From CAYNST01 sp964546435 (GTDB taxonomy: Bacteria; Pseudomonadota; Gammaproteobacteria; Pseudomonadales; Cellvibrionaceae), in NCBI GenBank assembly GCA_964546435.1, contig CAZJKJ010000009.1, positions 14,327-78,326 of the forward strand: DNA of 64,000 nucleotides. The letters run 5' to 3'. This document shows positions 43,364 through 51,148 of the stretch, one piece after another (the first letter of the stretch is position 1; each line of letters begins with the position of its first letter). A model generated the notes under the pieces. That model worked only from the letters and a program-made list of their open reading frames with translations. It had not been told where the DNA came from and ran no database searches. The translations under genes and the position numbers were made by a program.

Positions 43364-44662
43364 TCACCCATCGTCGTCTTCATCACGGCCGGACGCCACC
43401 CGGGTGACAAGCACCTTGTCGACGCGATGTCCGTCCATATCTACCACTTCCATAATCCAGTCCTGCACCTGGATTTTCTCGCCGGTCCGCGGAACCCGCT
43501 CCATCATCTTGAGAATCAGTCCATTCAGGGTCTGGTAGCTGCCTTCATCGGGCAGGTCTTCGGTCCCGAGGCAGTCCTTCAGATCCAGCACCGGCAGCAG
43601 GCCGTCCAGCAGCAATGAGCCGTCATCGCGCGTCACCACCCAGGGATCATCGTCTTCGGTACCGAACTCGCCGGCCAGCGCTTCCAGCAGATCGTGCACG
43701 GTAACAATGCCCTGGATGCCGCCGTATTCATCGACCACAAAAACCATCTGATTATTGGAGGATTTAAAATAATCCAGCAGCTCGAGTGCCGTCAGGTTCT
43801 CGAAAACAAAGTTGGCCGGCCGCATCAACCGGGACAGTTCAACCGGCTCGTCGCCAATCGCCTTGGCCAGAATATCCTTTGCGTTGGCGACCCCCAGCAG
43901 ATTGTCGACCTGCTGATCGCACACGGGGAACGCCGTATGAGGCGAGTCCATCAGCCGCCGGTAGTTATCCTTGAGGGGCAGCGCAATGTCCAGAAATATG
44001 ATGTCCGAGCGTGGCACCATCAGGGACGTGATTGGCCGGTCATCCAGCCGGAGGACATTGCGCACCATCTGATGCTCATCCTGTTCAATGATTCCCGAAG
44101 CAGAGCCTTCACGCAGCAGCGCCTCAATATCTTCTTCGGTGACCGCCTGATCATCGCTGTGTTTGAATGGCAGGATTCGCAGCAGCCCGTGCGTGGAAGC
44201 GCTCAGGAGCATCACGAAAGGTTTGGTGAGAGTTGCGAGCCAGCTCATGGGGCGTGCCATGGTGCAGGCGACCCGTTCCGCACTCACCTGGCCCAGGCGC
44301 TTGGGCACAAGCTCGCCGACGACGATGGAAATATAAGTCACCACCACGACCACCAGCACGGTCGCCGTAGTCGCACTGGCCTGCTCGGGCAGACCGACGC
44401 TTTGCAGCCAGATGGCGAAGGGTTCAGCCAGAATGGATTCACCGAAAATGCCGTTCATAATCCCTATGGAGGTAATACCGATCTGCACTGTGGACAGGAA
44501 CTGGGTGGGATCTTCCGCCAGCCGAATGGCCGCTCGAGCCGAACGTTTGCCTTTTGCTGCCAAGGCCGCCAACCGGGATTTCTTGGCCGTGACAATGGCA
44601 ATTTCGGACATTGCGAACAGTCCGTTCAAGACTATCAGTCCTGCCAATATGAGAACTTCCAT
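43364..44662 (-). CDS. CNNM/CorC family transporter-like protein (hemolysin family)
   Basis: The 432-residue membrane protein has an N-terminal DUF21/CNNM domain with about four helices (MEVLILAGLIVLNGLFAMSEIAIVTAKKSRL, PTQFLSTVQIGITSIGIMNGIFGESI). A CBS pair follows (about 195-320, MVPRSDIIFLDIALPLKDN and FVFENLTALELLDYFKSSNNQMVFVVDEYGGIQGIVTVHDLLEAL). The C-terminal CorC_HlyC domain ends near VTRVASGRDEDDDG. Family members are linked to magnesium or cobalt efflux and to membrane integrity. The substrate here is unknown. The ATG at 44662 fits the first helix; a longer frame upstream is not used. It is divergent from the AI-2E gene. Confidence 0.93.
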   Translation of the reverse strand: MEVLILAGLIVLNGLFAMSEIAIVTAKKSRLAALAAKGKRSARAAIRLAEDPTQFLSTVQIGITSIGIMNGIFGESILAEPFAIWLQSVGLPEQASATTATVLVVVVVTYISIVVGELVPKRLGQVSAERVACTMARPMSWLATLTKPFVMLLSASTHGLLRILPFKHSDDQAVTEEDIEALLREGSASGIIEQDEHQMVRNVLRLDDRPITSLMVPRSDIIFLDIALPLKDNYRRLMDSPHTAFPVCDQQVDNLLGVANAKDILAKAIGDEPVELSRLMRPANFVFENLTALELLDYFKSSNNQMVFVVDEYGGIQGIVTVHDLLEALAGEFGTEDDDPWVVTRDDGSLLLDGLLPVLDLKDCLGTEDLPDEGSYQTLNGLILKMMERVPRTGEKIQVQDWIMEVVDMDGHRVDKVLVTRVASGRDEDDDG

Positions 44663-44998
44663 GGGGCTCCGCTTTGAGGGAAGTGGTAGTGGGTAATAGC
44701 ACGCTGTCGGGTGAAATCCAAGGGCTTTGCTTGTGGTATCAGCTCCATGCATCGCAATTTTTGCGCATGCACCCAGACGGAGTTCTGCTAAAGTTGCAAT
44801 CCGTCGCCGGGTAAACTATCGCCATAAGAATAACCACAGCCGTCCGGATTGCCGTAAAACACGGGGCGGCGCAACCCGATCCGGATTCATTCATTCAAGT
44901 TGTCAGTGAGCGCCAACTTGTCGCTTAACCGGTTAAGCCGGCCTCCCTGACTCTCGGCATCAATGTTGGAGCGGAAGGTTAACAGAGAGACTCTGCTT
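44663..44998. other. Divergent intergenic region, CorC-like and AI-2E genes
   Basis: This 336-bp region should contain both promoters. Apart from the palindrome at 44923-44938 no gene, terminator or clear promoter hexamers were recognised. Confidence 0.5.
44923..44938. promoter_or_regulatory. 16-bp perfect palindrome upstream of AI-2E transporter gene
   Basis: GCTTAACCGGTTAAGC is self-complementary and lies 60 bp before the ATG at 44999, in promoter position for the plus-strand gene. It could be a dimeric regulator operator. The regulator is unknown. Confidence 0.5.
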
Positions 44999-46129
44999 AT
45001 GAACAGTGACCTGACACCCATCCTCCCGGACAACCTGGTCGCCCGGTGGCTTCTCGTATTGGTTCTGATTGCCGGTATTTACTTCCTGATAGGCTTTCTC
45101 GTCCCGGTACTGGCCGCGCTGGTCATTGGTTTCGCCAGCTGGCCACTGTATCGCCGCCTGTTGCGCCGCTGCAAAGGCCGCACCGTCTTGGCTGCCGGCA
45201 TCGCGGTATCTGTCATCACCCTGGGGCTGGTCATCCCGCTGGCATTCGCCCTGACCTTCGCCATTGAGGAAATCAAAGGTTGGGTCCATTGGCTGATCAC
45301 CGCCAATCGCTACGGTGTCTCCTCCCCTGTGTGGATACGGGAGCTGCCCGGTGCCGGCCCATGGCTGGCGGAGAACTGGAATGAATACCTGGCCCAGCCC
45401 AATTCTCTGGGTGAATTCCTGGGCATTTCCGTGGGTCAGAACATGCGCAGCCTGTCTCGCTGGATGATTACCTTGAGCAGCAGCGTTCTGAATATGGTGC
45501 TGGCCGTGGTATTCATGCTGATTACGCTGTTCTTTATTTTCAAGGATGGCACGCGCATGGTATTGCAACTGGATCTGGTGGGCGAGCGGATCCTGCCGGC
45601 CCGCTGGCAGCGCTTTTCTCGGGTGGTGCCCGCCACGGTCAGCTCCACGGTGGTGGGCATGGCCCTGATCGCCGTGGGTGAAGGCGTTATACTCGGCTTT
45701 GCCTACTGGGTTGCCGGCGTGCCCTCTCACTTCGCCCTGGGGGTGCTCACAGCTTTTATGGCGCTGATCCCCGGCGGAGCGCCCCTGGCGTTCACCCTGG
45801 TTTCGCTCTATCTGCTCGGCACCGGCAGCTCCGGCGCGGCCCTGGGCCTGTTTCTCTGGGGTTCCATCGAACTGTTCATCGTCGACAAGACCATCCGCCC
45901 CCGACTGGTGGGAGGACCGGTGAAGCTGCCCTTTCTCCCCACTTTTTTCGGGCTTGTAGGGGGCGTCAAGACCATGGGGCTGGTGGGACTGTTCGTCGGT
46001 CCGGTACTTATGGCCATACTGGTGACCATCTGGCGCGAGTGGCTGCACGATGCCGAAATGGCCCGTGCAGCAACCGCCATCGCCATGCCCCCCTTTGAAG
46101 GAGATCCAACCCACCCGGGTGACCCCTGA
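44999..46129 (+). CDS. AI-2E family transporter (PerM/TqsA-like)
   Basis: The 376-residue membrane protein has about seven or eight helices and the AI-2E family pattern: an N-terminal helix pair (LVARWLLVLVLIAGIYFLIGFLVPVLAALVIGF), and a C-terminal signature (FALGVLTAFMALIPGGAPLAFTLVSLYLL and FIVDKTIRPRLVGGPVKLPFLPTFFGLVGGVKTMGLVGLFVGPVLMAILV). Members include autoinducer exporter TqsA and Na+/H+ antiporters, so the substrate is uncertain. ATG 44999 is used; the frame is open 36 bp earlier without better support. Confidence 0.92.
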   Translation: MNSDLTPILPDNLVARWLLVLVLIAGIYFLIGFLVPVLAALVIGFASWPLYRRLLRRCKGRTVLAAGIAVSVITLGLVIPLAFALTFAIEEIKGWVHWLITANRYGVSSPVWIRELPGAGPWLAENWNEYLAQPNSLGEFLGISVGQNMRSLSRWMITLSSSVLNMVLAVVFMLITLFFIFKDGTRMVLQLDLVGERILPARWQRFSRVVPATVSSTVVGMALIAVGEGVILGFAYWVAGVPSHFALGVLTAFMALIPGGAPLAFTLVSLYLLGTGSSGAALGLFLWGSIELFIVDKTIRPRLVGGPVKLPFLPTFFGLVGGVKTMGLVGLFVGPVLMAILVTIWREWLHDAEMARAATAIAMPPFEGDPTHPGDP

Positions 46130-46258
46130 CGTCACGCGTTGGCGTTATTCCGGCGGATCTGACTGAGAATGTGCGTGTCCTCGTTCAGATCGTCATCCCT
46201 GAGCAGAAAACTCTTGCTGATAATTTCCGTCATTTTTCAGCCCCGGCGCCAGCCACCA

Positions 46259-46786
46259 TCACTTGGTCGCATTGCCTGACGCGCCTTTTTCACTTTGAAG
46301 CTTTTGTACATCGTCGATCAATTCACGGGCCATTTTCTGCAATTTTGGCTCGAACTGGTCGCTCGAATCCCGGGTTATTTTATGGATGGTTGTTAAAATC
46401 TCTGGGAAGTTCTTAAGGAACTTCTGGCCGGTCCCGGATTTCAAGAATCCAGCCATCTCCTGAATCTCCCTTTCTGAAAAATTGTCCACGTAGACCGCTT
46501 CGAGTGATTTGCGAAACTTTTCTTGCCGGAATTCCTTGCGGCGCTCGTCAAAAACTTTCGATTGAAACTGGTCCACCATTGCTTGTTCATCAGCACCGTC
46601 AATCTTCAGTTTTCTGGCCAGATCGGCGACAGATTTGTCCATCTGGTCGTTGAAGAGCTCCATAATCAGACCGTCTTCGGTTGCCGTCAGCAGATCTTCC
46701 ATATGCTTGCTCTTGGCCGACCCCGACGGTTGCGCCTGTAGGGACAGGCTTGTCGTGGTGAGCAAAATCATGAAAAGCATTCTCAT
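46259..46786 (-). CDS. DUF2059 secreted protein
   Basis: The 175-residue protein starts MRMLFMILLTTTSLSLQAQ, a signal peptide with cleavage likely after QAQ. The mature part is helical and charged, with the DUF2059 core EAVYVDNFSEREIQEMAGFLKSGTGQKFLKNFPEILTTIHK. The family is periplasmic and of unknown function. It converges with the AI-2E gene (129-bp gap) and is divergent from the lipoprotein gene. An open extension to 46852 lacks family character. Confidence 0.88.
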   Translation of the reverse strand: MRMLFMILLTTTSLSLQAQPSGSAKSKHMEDLLTATEDGLIMELFNDQMDKSVADLARKLKIDGADEQAMVDQFQSKVFDERRKEFRQEKFRKSLEAVYVDNFSEREIQEMAGFLKSGTGQKFLKNFPEILTTIHKITRDSSDQFEPKLQKMARELIDDVQKLQSEKGASGNATK

Positions 46787-47106
46787 TCCATATTCCCTTT
46801 TTTGTAAGTAAATCGTAAAAAGTGCGGCCACTGCGACTGCACTGGCGGTCAATTGATGTGGCTCGCCGGAGCGGTATCCGGCCGGCGTCAGAATAGTTCA
46901 AGCGATTTCCGCCTGCATAGACGCAGGTACCAGAACAGCGTTCCAGCCCAGTCCGGACGCGGCCTGCGAGGCACCAGCGTCATACCCACCGCAGTGCCCG
47001 TAACTTGCCGTATGTGCAGCTTTGACATAGGCTAAAAAAACAACGTCCGCCGCGACACTTGCCCAAAGCCATGTCTCCTTTTCATTCCAACCTGTCAGGT
47101 GAAATG
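46787..47106. other. Divergent intergenic region, DUF2059 and lipoprotein genes
   Basis: About 320 bp of presumed promoter sequence. No gene, repeat or confident promoter element was recognised. Confidence 0.4.
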
Positions 47107-48144
47107 ATGACTATCCGTGAATCCCTCTATTGCTTGCCCCACTTTATTGCCCTCGGCTGTATCGCCGCATTGCTCAGCGCGTGCAGCAGTGGAGGGGGTT
47201 CCTCTGGTGGTAACGATAACCCGAATCCTCCGGGTGGTTCGTCGAGCTCAACTACGTCGTCCGGCTCAACTACGTCGTCCAGCTCGAGCTCATCGAGTGG
47301 CTTGACCCTGGGGGAGTGTGAAGATCAAGTTGCAACGGTCTGCGGTGACTTTGATCATGACGATGAGCCCACCCCGGGAGAAGGAGACGATACACCACCG
47401 CTACCCGCTGGCTGGACAATTGATAAAAGCGAAGGCACTACCGTCACATTCAGCGACGAACAAACCCATAGTGGCGCCCAGTCCATCAAGTTCGTGTCAA
47501 CAGGCGGCGGCTACAATCGCGCATTCCTTACCATAGACCTCTCCAAGACCCCGCCCCTGCAACAGGAAATGTTCGGTCGCATGATGGTTTATCTCACCGA
47601 TGAGAATGAAAACGGCGGTGATTTCACATTCTTGCAGGCCGAAGGCTCCGTCCCCCAGGAGGCCTCTGGTGCACCGGAGGGAACGCTGACTATGTATAGC
47701 GGGCGCATCGATCAACGGTATGACCACATCTTTACCAACTACGACACCTTCCATGATGCCGATGACGATAATGAATCCGACTGGCAGACGGATTGCTGGA
47801 ATCAGCCACCGTTTACTAACGCCCCTCCGCCACCACAATTCATCCTGCCGAAGAACGAGTGGGTATGCGTCCAATGGCACATTGAGCAGAGCACCAACCA
47901 CATCGATATTTCAGTCAAAGAGAACGAGCTTTCCGGCATCCGGGTTTACGATACCGGGGACGGCTGCGCCCATCCGGACACCCAGGGTGGAATATGGTAT
48001 ACCCCTCAGAACTTTGAACGCCTGCACCTGGGGATCGAACAATACTCAGAAGAATCCCTGCCGCGGACCATGTACATTGACGATATAACACTGGACTCCG
48101 ATCTGGTGCGCTGCGACGGCACCCTGACCACTCCGAACCATTAA
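47107..48144 (+). CDS. Ser-rich linker lipoprotein with putative carbohydrate-related domain
   Basis: The N terminus has a lipoprotein signal (ALGCIAALLSACSSGG, lipidated Cys in LSAC). A Gly/Asn/Pro and then almost pure Ser/Thr linker follows (about residues 35-65), containing a duplicated 18-bp unit. A domain of roughly 280 residues with many Trp, Asp and Cys residues is next (GWTIDKSEGTTVTFSDEQTHSGAQSIKFVSTGGGYNRAFLTIDLS, WTQTDCWNQPP-like segment, HLGIEQYSEESLPRTMYIDDITLDSDLVRC). This beta-sandwich-like layout and linker resemble Cellvibrionales carbohydrate-active surface proteins, but no family or active site was recognised. The ATG at 47104 is an equally possible start. Confidence 0.8.
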   Translation: MTIRESLYCLPHFIALGCIAALLSACSSGGGSSGGNDNPNPPGGSSSSTTSSGSTTSSSSSSSSGLTLGECEDQVATVCGDFDHDDEPTPGEGDDTPPLPAGWTIDKSEGTTVTFSDEQTHSGAQSIKFVSTGGGYNRAFLTIDLSKTPPLQQEMFGRMMVYLTDENENGGDFTFLQAEGSVPQEASGAPEGTLTMYSGRIDQRYDHIFTNYDTFHDADDDNESDWQTDCWNQPPFTNAPPPPQFILPKNEWVCVQWHIEQSTNHIDISVKENELSGIRVYDTGDGCAHPDTQGGIWYTPQNFERLHLGIEQYSEESLPRTMYIDDITLDSDLVRCDGTLTTPNH

Positions 48145-48158
48145 CTGAATGCAGTCCC

Positions 48159-48187
48159 GAGGCTACTCCTTCTGGTGGAGTAGCCTC
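48159..48187 (+). terminator. Intrinsic terminator of lipoprotein gene
   Basis: GAGGCTACTCC and GGAGTAGCCTC form a perfect 11-bp stem with a TTCTGGT loop 15 bp after the stop, followed by ATCCCGTTTTCG. Confidence 0.8.
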
Positions 48188-48694
48188 ATCCCGTTTTCGC
48201 TTTCAAGTCCATTGATTCTAGCGTGTTCAAAGTTGGCTGTGTGTTTCATAAAATCGCGGTCAAAACTCGCCTTCCTAGGACTGGTTGAGATTCACTGGAA
48301 AGAACAGCGCCTGGACAGAGAAGCCGACCCGCGTCCTTCTGGAGGATTTCACACGCGAACCGGAACCAGGCCCATTGTGTCTTCATCAACAAGTCAATCA
48401 CCGTGTCTCACGCGCCGTAGCCAAAGCAGTTAAACAGATTCCTGACCAGGGTAATGATCAGACTCGGGGTGTGTCGTCTGCGTGGAACGGACACTTGATC
48501 GCGGAGTCCTTGCCCTGCTTCTATAGCCCTGGCTCTCCACCAGACGCAGCAGGGGAACTTCCTGCTTAATTCGGGTCACTGTTTCATCAGGTAGCCTTGC
48601 AATGCAGTCACCTTCAAAACGCTAAAATATTTTTTCGTCACCAATATGTAACGGAGGTACCAATATAAGTTGAGCTTTGCAATCCCTATTGATA
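48188..48694. other. Gene-free stretch at left end of accessory patch
   Basis: About 500 bp with only short, overlapping, unrecognised open frames (for example 48285-48569). These lack a ribosome site and family character. It could be decayed coding sequence, since composition changes here, but no fragment of a known gene was identified. Confidence 0.4.
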
Positions 48695-48722
48695 TTGACA
48701 ATCACCATTTGAGGACATAAAT
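48695..48722 (+). promoter_or_regulatory. Probable sigma70 promoter of XRE/toxin operon
   Basis: A consensus -35, TTGACA (48695-48700), is followed after 16 bases by ATAAAT (48717-48722), about 50 bp before the XRE start. It is the clearest promoter for the three-gene operon. Confidence 0.6.
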
Positions 48723-48773
48723 TGCACGGGAATACGCAATTCAAAGCACTTAGACGAGATTTTGGTGACGGTT

Positions 48774-49136
48774 ATGGCGGCAGAAGACAAGGCTTTTGGC
48801 AATCGCTTACTCAGCCGGCGCAAAGAGCGGGGCTGGTCACAGTCGGAAACGGGTAAACAGGTAGGCACCTCCGGGGCAATCATCGGGCGCTATGAACGCG
48901 GCGAGATTACCCCGTCCATTGAAGTCGCCACGAAGCTGGCCGACGCCTTTGGCGTCACGCTGGATTTCCTGGTGGGTGATCAGGATGTCCCCAATATCCT
49001 GCACGATCGGACCATGCTGGCCCGCTGGAAGGAGATTGACGCGCTGGAACCGCCAGAGCGTGATCGCATCCTGTCCGTGATGGACAGCCTGGTGCGGGAC
49101 GCCAAGGCACGGCAAGCCTATCAAATGAGCGCCTAG
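48774..49136 (+). CDS. XRE family helix-turn-helix regulator
   Basis: The 120-residue protein has an HTH_3 domain at about residues 8-65 (LLSRRKERGWSQSETGKQVGTSGAIIGRYERGEITPSIEVATKLADAFGVTLDFLVG). A short helical C-terminal tail follows (ALEPPERDRILSVMDSLVRDAKARQAYQ). It is the first gene before a toxin-antitoxin pair, 12 bp upstream of the antitoxin gene, and probably represses the operon. A GTG at 48762 is an alternative start. The fold is common to phage and toxin-antitoxin repressors. Confidence 0.9.
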   Translation: MAAEDKAFGNRLLSRRKERGWSQSETGKQVGTSGAIIGRYERGEITPSIEVATKLADAFGVTLDFLVGDQDVPNILHDRTMLARWKEIDALEPPERDRILSVMDSLVRDAKARQAYQMSA

Positions 49137-49148
49137 GGAGGTCACAAC

Positions 49149-49349
49149 ATGCAACCACAAGTAGAACACATGCTGGAGAAACTGGAACTCCTCTCACCGG
49201 AGCGGCTGGCCGAGGTCGAGGACTTTATTGACTTTCTGAACCAACGGGATCAGGACAAACGGCTACGGCAAGATTACGCGAAGGTATCCGAGGACACTTT
49301 TAACAAGGTATGGGATAACGAAGACGATGCCATCTACGACAGCCTATAA
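49149..49349 (+). CDS. Antitoxin of MazF/PemK-type module
   Basis: The 66-residue, highly charged helical protein (EKLELLSPERLAEVEDFIDFLNQRDQDKRLRQDYAKVSEDTFNKVWDNEDDAIYDSL) resembles small DUF2281-like antitoxins. The acidic C terminus is the usual toxin-wrapping part. It lacks an obvious DNA-binding fold, which may explain the separate XRE gene just upstream. It overlaps the toxin gene by 23 bp in a different frame, the standard arrangement for toxin-antitoxin pairs. A GGGAGG ribosome site precedes the ATG. Confidence 0.82.
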   Translation: MQPQVEHMLEKLELLSPERLAEVEDFIDFLNQRDQDKRLRQDYAKVSEDTFNKVWDNEDDAIYDSL

Positions 49350-49677
49350 CTTCGGCGATGTGGTGTTGGTGGGCTTTCCATTCACCAACCTGCAAACTAC
49401 CAAGAAGCGACCTGCCGTGATCATCAGCAGCCCAACTTATCAGCAGAACCGGCCTGACGCAATCCTGATGGCGATCACCAGCCAAGTTCGGCAACCACTG
49501 GCCATCGGCGAGGCCATTTTGCAAGACTGGCAGACGGCCGGACTGGTCAAGCCCTCGGTTTTCAAGCCACTGATTGCCACTATCGAGCAAAGCCGCATTG
49601 TCAAAACTATGGGACAGCTGTCAGCTGCTGACCGGGAAAGCCTAGGTAAAGTGATTCAGACAATATTGGGAAGCTGA
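49327..49677 (+). CDS. MazF/PemK-type endoribonuclease toxin
   Basis: The 116-residue protein has the PemK/MazF signature near the N terminus, FGDVVLVGFPFTNLQTTKKRPAVIIS, with the conserved Gly-Asp and Lys/Arg-Arg-Pro-Ala segment. Later parts are SQVRQPLAIGEAILQDWQTAGLVKPSVFKPLIATIEQSRI. Such toxins cleave mRNA at short sites and are held inactive by the preceding antitoxin. The length is complete. It is followed by a terminator, so the module is three genes: regulator, antitoxin, toxin. Confidence 0.9.
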   Translation: MPSTTAYNFGDVVLVGFPFTNLQTTKKRPAVIISSPTYQQNRPDAILMAITSQVRQPLAIGEAILQDWQTAGLVKPSVFKPLIATIEQSRIVKTMGQLSAADRESLGKVIQTILGS

Positions 49678-49685
49678 TAACGACA

Positions 49686-49705
49686 AAGCCCGCTGAAGTG
49701 GGCTT
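49686..49705. terminator. Bidirectional terminator between toxin and CPCC gene
   Basis: AAGCCCGC and GTGGGCTT pair (one G-T wobble) around TGAA, 8 bp after the toxin stop and 4 bp from the convergent CPCC gene stop. Confidence 0.7.
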
Positions 49706-49708
49706 ATA

Positions 49709-49972
49709 CTATGGCAGCTCGTCTTCTAAAGGCTTCCTGACATCTTTGGCATATTCCTGCTTCGAACCGAATTTAGCAAAATTCTCCTTGGCTTCATTTA
49801 GGCTTATTCCATTTGCATCGCCATCATAATCAGGCTCTTCATTCTGAATACTATCGCCTTCCCAGCAACATACGGGACAGATTTCATAAATGCCGCCTAG
49901 CTCTTCGTCAAAGGTTAAGTACCCACAGCACCGACAAGATAGTTCGCTCCCCTCCCTTACTGCTTGTTCCAA
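49709..49972 (-). CDS. CPCC family cysteine-rich protein
   Basis: The 87-residue acidic protein has two Cys clusters, CRCCGYLTFDEELGGIYEICPVCCWEGD at about residues 13-40, followed by EEPDYDGDANGISLNEAKENFAKFG. This is the pattern of the CPCC family (PF14206), small likely zinc-binding proteins often found as immunity genes beside polymorphic toxins. The start is probably the TTG at 49972, since no ATG or GTG lies between it and the first Cys cluster. That start overlaps a remnant frame on the same strand that may be a toxin C terminus. Immunity function is inferred. Confidence 0.75.
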   Translation of the reverse strand: MEQAVREGSELSCRCCGYLTFDEELGGIYEICPVCCWEGDSIQNEEPDYDGDANGISLNEAKENFAKFGSKQEYAKDVRKPLEDELP

Positions 49973-50061
49973 TTATCCATACCATCCTTAGGCCGAAACA
50001 TGGTACGTGGCGCACCATTCGCGTCCTTGACCCCAAAGGTATTGGTTTTTAGATCCGGGTG
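49957..50061 (-). pseudogene. Possible toxin C-terminal remnant upstream of CPCC gene
   Basis: On the minus strand a short frame after an in-frame TGA encodes about 34 residues ending NTFGVKDANGAPRTMFRP and KDGMDNWNKQ. The Gly/Asn/Pro-rich style resembles the C-terminal tips of secreted polymorphic toxins. Its stop overlaps the CPCC start by 16 bp, the usual toxin-immunity spacing. No start codon, secretion domain or longer frame remains, so it is either decayed or chance. No toxin family is recognised. Confidence 0.4.
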
Positions 50062-50386
50062 TCACCATTTGAACGTGTCTTAGTTAGCATCTGCGCCAGG
50101 CAAGCCCCCCAGCTATCTACAGCCCGTTGTATTAAATGAAAGTCATCGAGCTAACCTATTTAGAAACATAGTTTTAGACGACAGAATCGGAGTCGAACTC
50201 CAAAGTGTCGGCACGAAAGGGATGAGTCCTCATTTGGACTGCCGCAATATAATATGTTTTTGTGGCGCAGAAATCCGCACACTTAACAAGAGATAAGGTA
50301 TTACCCAGCCGTACGCCCGATGATGCCGATCCTGGAGAACATAAGGCACGCCGCATAACTCGCGGTACACAGGGGATCCACCAGAA
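50062..50386. other. Gene-free stretch upstream of SDR gene
   Basis: About 325 bp with no convincing gene. Short frames lack family character. GGAGTCGAACTCC at 50189-50201 recalls a tRNA T-arm, but no tRNA fold surrounds it. The region should carry the promoter of the SDR gene. Confidence 0.4.
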
Positions 50387-51124
50387 ATGAAATTACAAGG
50401 CCGCACCATACTGATCACTGGCGGAACATCGGGCATAGGACTGGAGTTGGTGAAGCAGCTCGTGAGTAAAGACAACACCCTCATAGTGATCAGTAAAAAT
50501 CCGGTAAGCTTGGAACGCCTACGTCAGACGCTTCCAGGCGTTACAACGTACCAGTGCTCTCTCAGCAACGACACGGATGTCGAAAGAGTCATTGGTGATA
50601 TAAAAAATGAATTTCCGGACGTCTCTGTCGTAATTAACAACGCTGGCATACAAAAAACTCCGACCTTCCTTGACGAATCCTTCTGCTATGACGACATCGG
50701 CACCGAGGTAGCGGTCAACCTCATTGCTCCCATTAAAATCTGCGCGTTGATGCTGGGAAATTTTCTGAGTTTGCAGGAGCGCGCAGCATTCGTGAATATC
50801 AGCTCGGGGCTCGCTCTGTTCCCAAAAAAATCATCTGCAGTCTATTGTGCGACAAAGGCAGGAATTCATAATTTCTCCAGAAGCTTTCGCTATCAGCTTG
50901 AAGGAACCAAGGTCCAGGTTTACGAGGCGATACTGCCTATCGTAGACACGCCCATGACAGAAGGTCGCGGCAAGGGAAAAATATCTGCTACAAAGGCAGC
51001 GCTGGAAATAATAGCGGGCATCGAAAAAGATAAGGAAGAAATTTATGTCGGAAAATGCAGGTTCATTCCGATTCTCGCGAGATTATGTCCATCCCTGATG
51101 GCGTTGATAATGAAATCAAACTGA
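50387..51124 (+). CDS. Short-chain dehydrogenase/reductase, DltE-like
   Basis: The 245-residue classical SDR has the nucleotide motif TGGTSGIG (about residues 11-18), NNAG (about 86-89), the catalytic Ser in NISSGLALFP and the YCATK pair (Tyr and Lys four apart). It resembles DltE-type oxidoreductases. The substrate cannot be told. The C terminus includes a short hydrophobic stretch (FIPILARLCPSLMALIM). The VTT-domain gene follows after 24 bp on the same strand, so they form a pair. The region is more AT-rich by eye than the flanking housekeeping genes. Confidence 0.88.
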   Translation: MKLQGRTILITGGTSGIGLELVKQLVSKDNTLIVISKNPVSLERLRQTLPGVTTYQCSLSNDTDVERVIGDIKNEFPDVSVVINNAGIQKTPTFLDESFCYDDIGTEVAVNLIAPIKICALMLGNFLSLQERAAFVNISSGLALFPKKSSAVYCATKAGIHNFSRSFRYQLEGTKVQVYEAILPIVDTPMTEGRGKGKISATKAALEIIAGIEKDKEEIYVGKCRFIPILARLCPSLMALIMKSN

Positions 51125-51148
51125 CCGGTTCAGATCAGAGGGCATAAT

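Noticed and set aside
44960..46135. A 391-codon Gln/His/Gly-rich minus-strand frame opposite the AI-2E gene
   Set aside because: The biased composition is what hydrophobic codons give when read in reverse. The plus-strand membrane protein is clear.
48285..48569. A 94-codon open frame in the gap after the lipoprotein gene
   Set aside because: No ribosome site, no known family, and it overlaps other equally weak frames. Kept as a gene-free stretch.
50189..50201. GGAGTCGAACTCC considered as a tRNA T-arm or attachment site
   Set aside because: The T-stem does not pair in tRNA geometry and no acceptor, D or anticodon arms are found around it.
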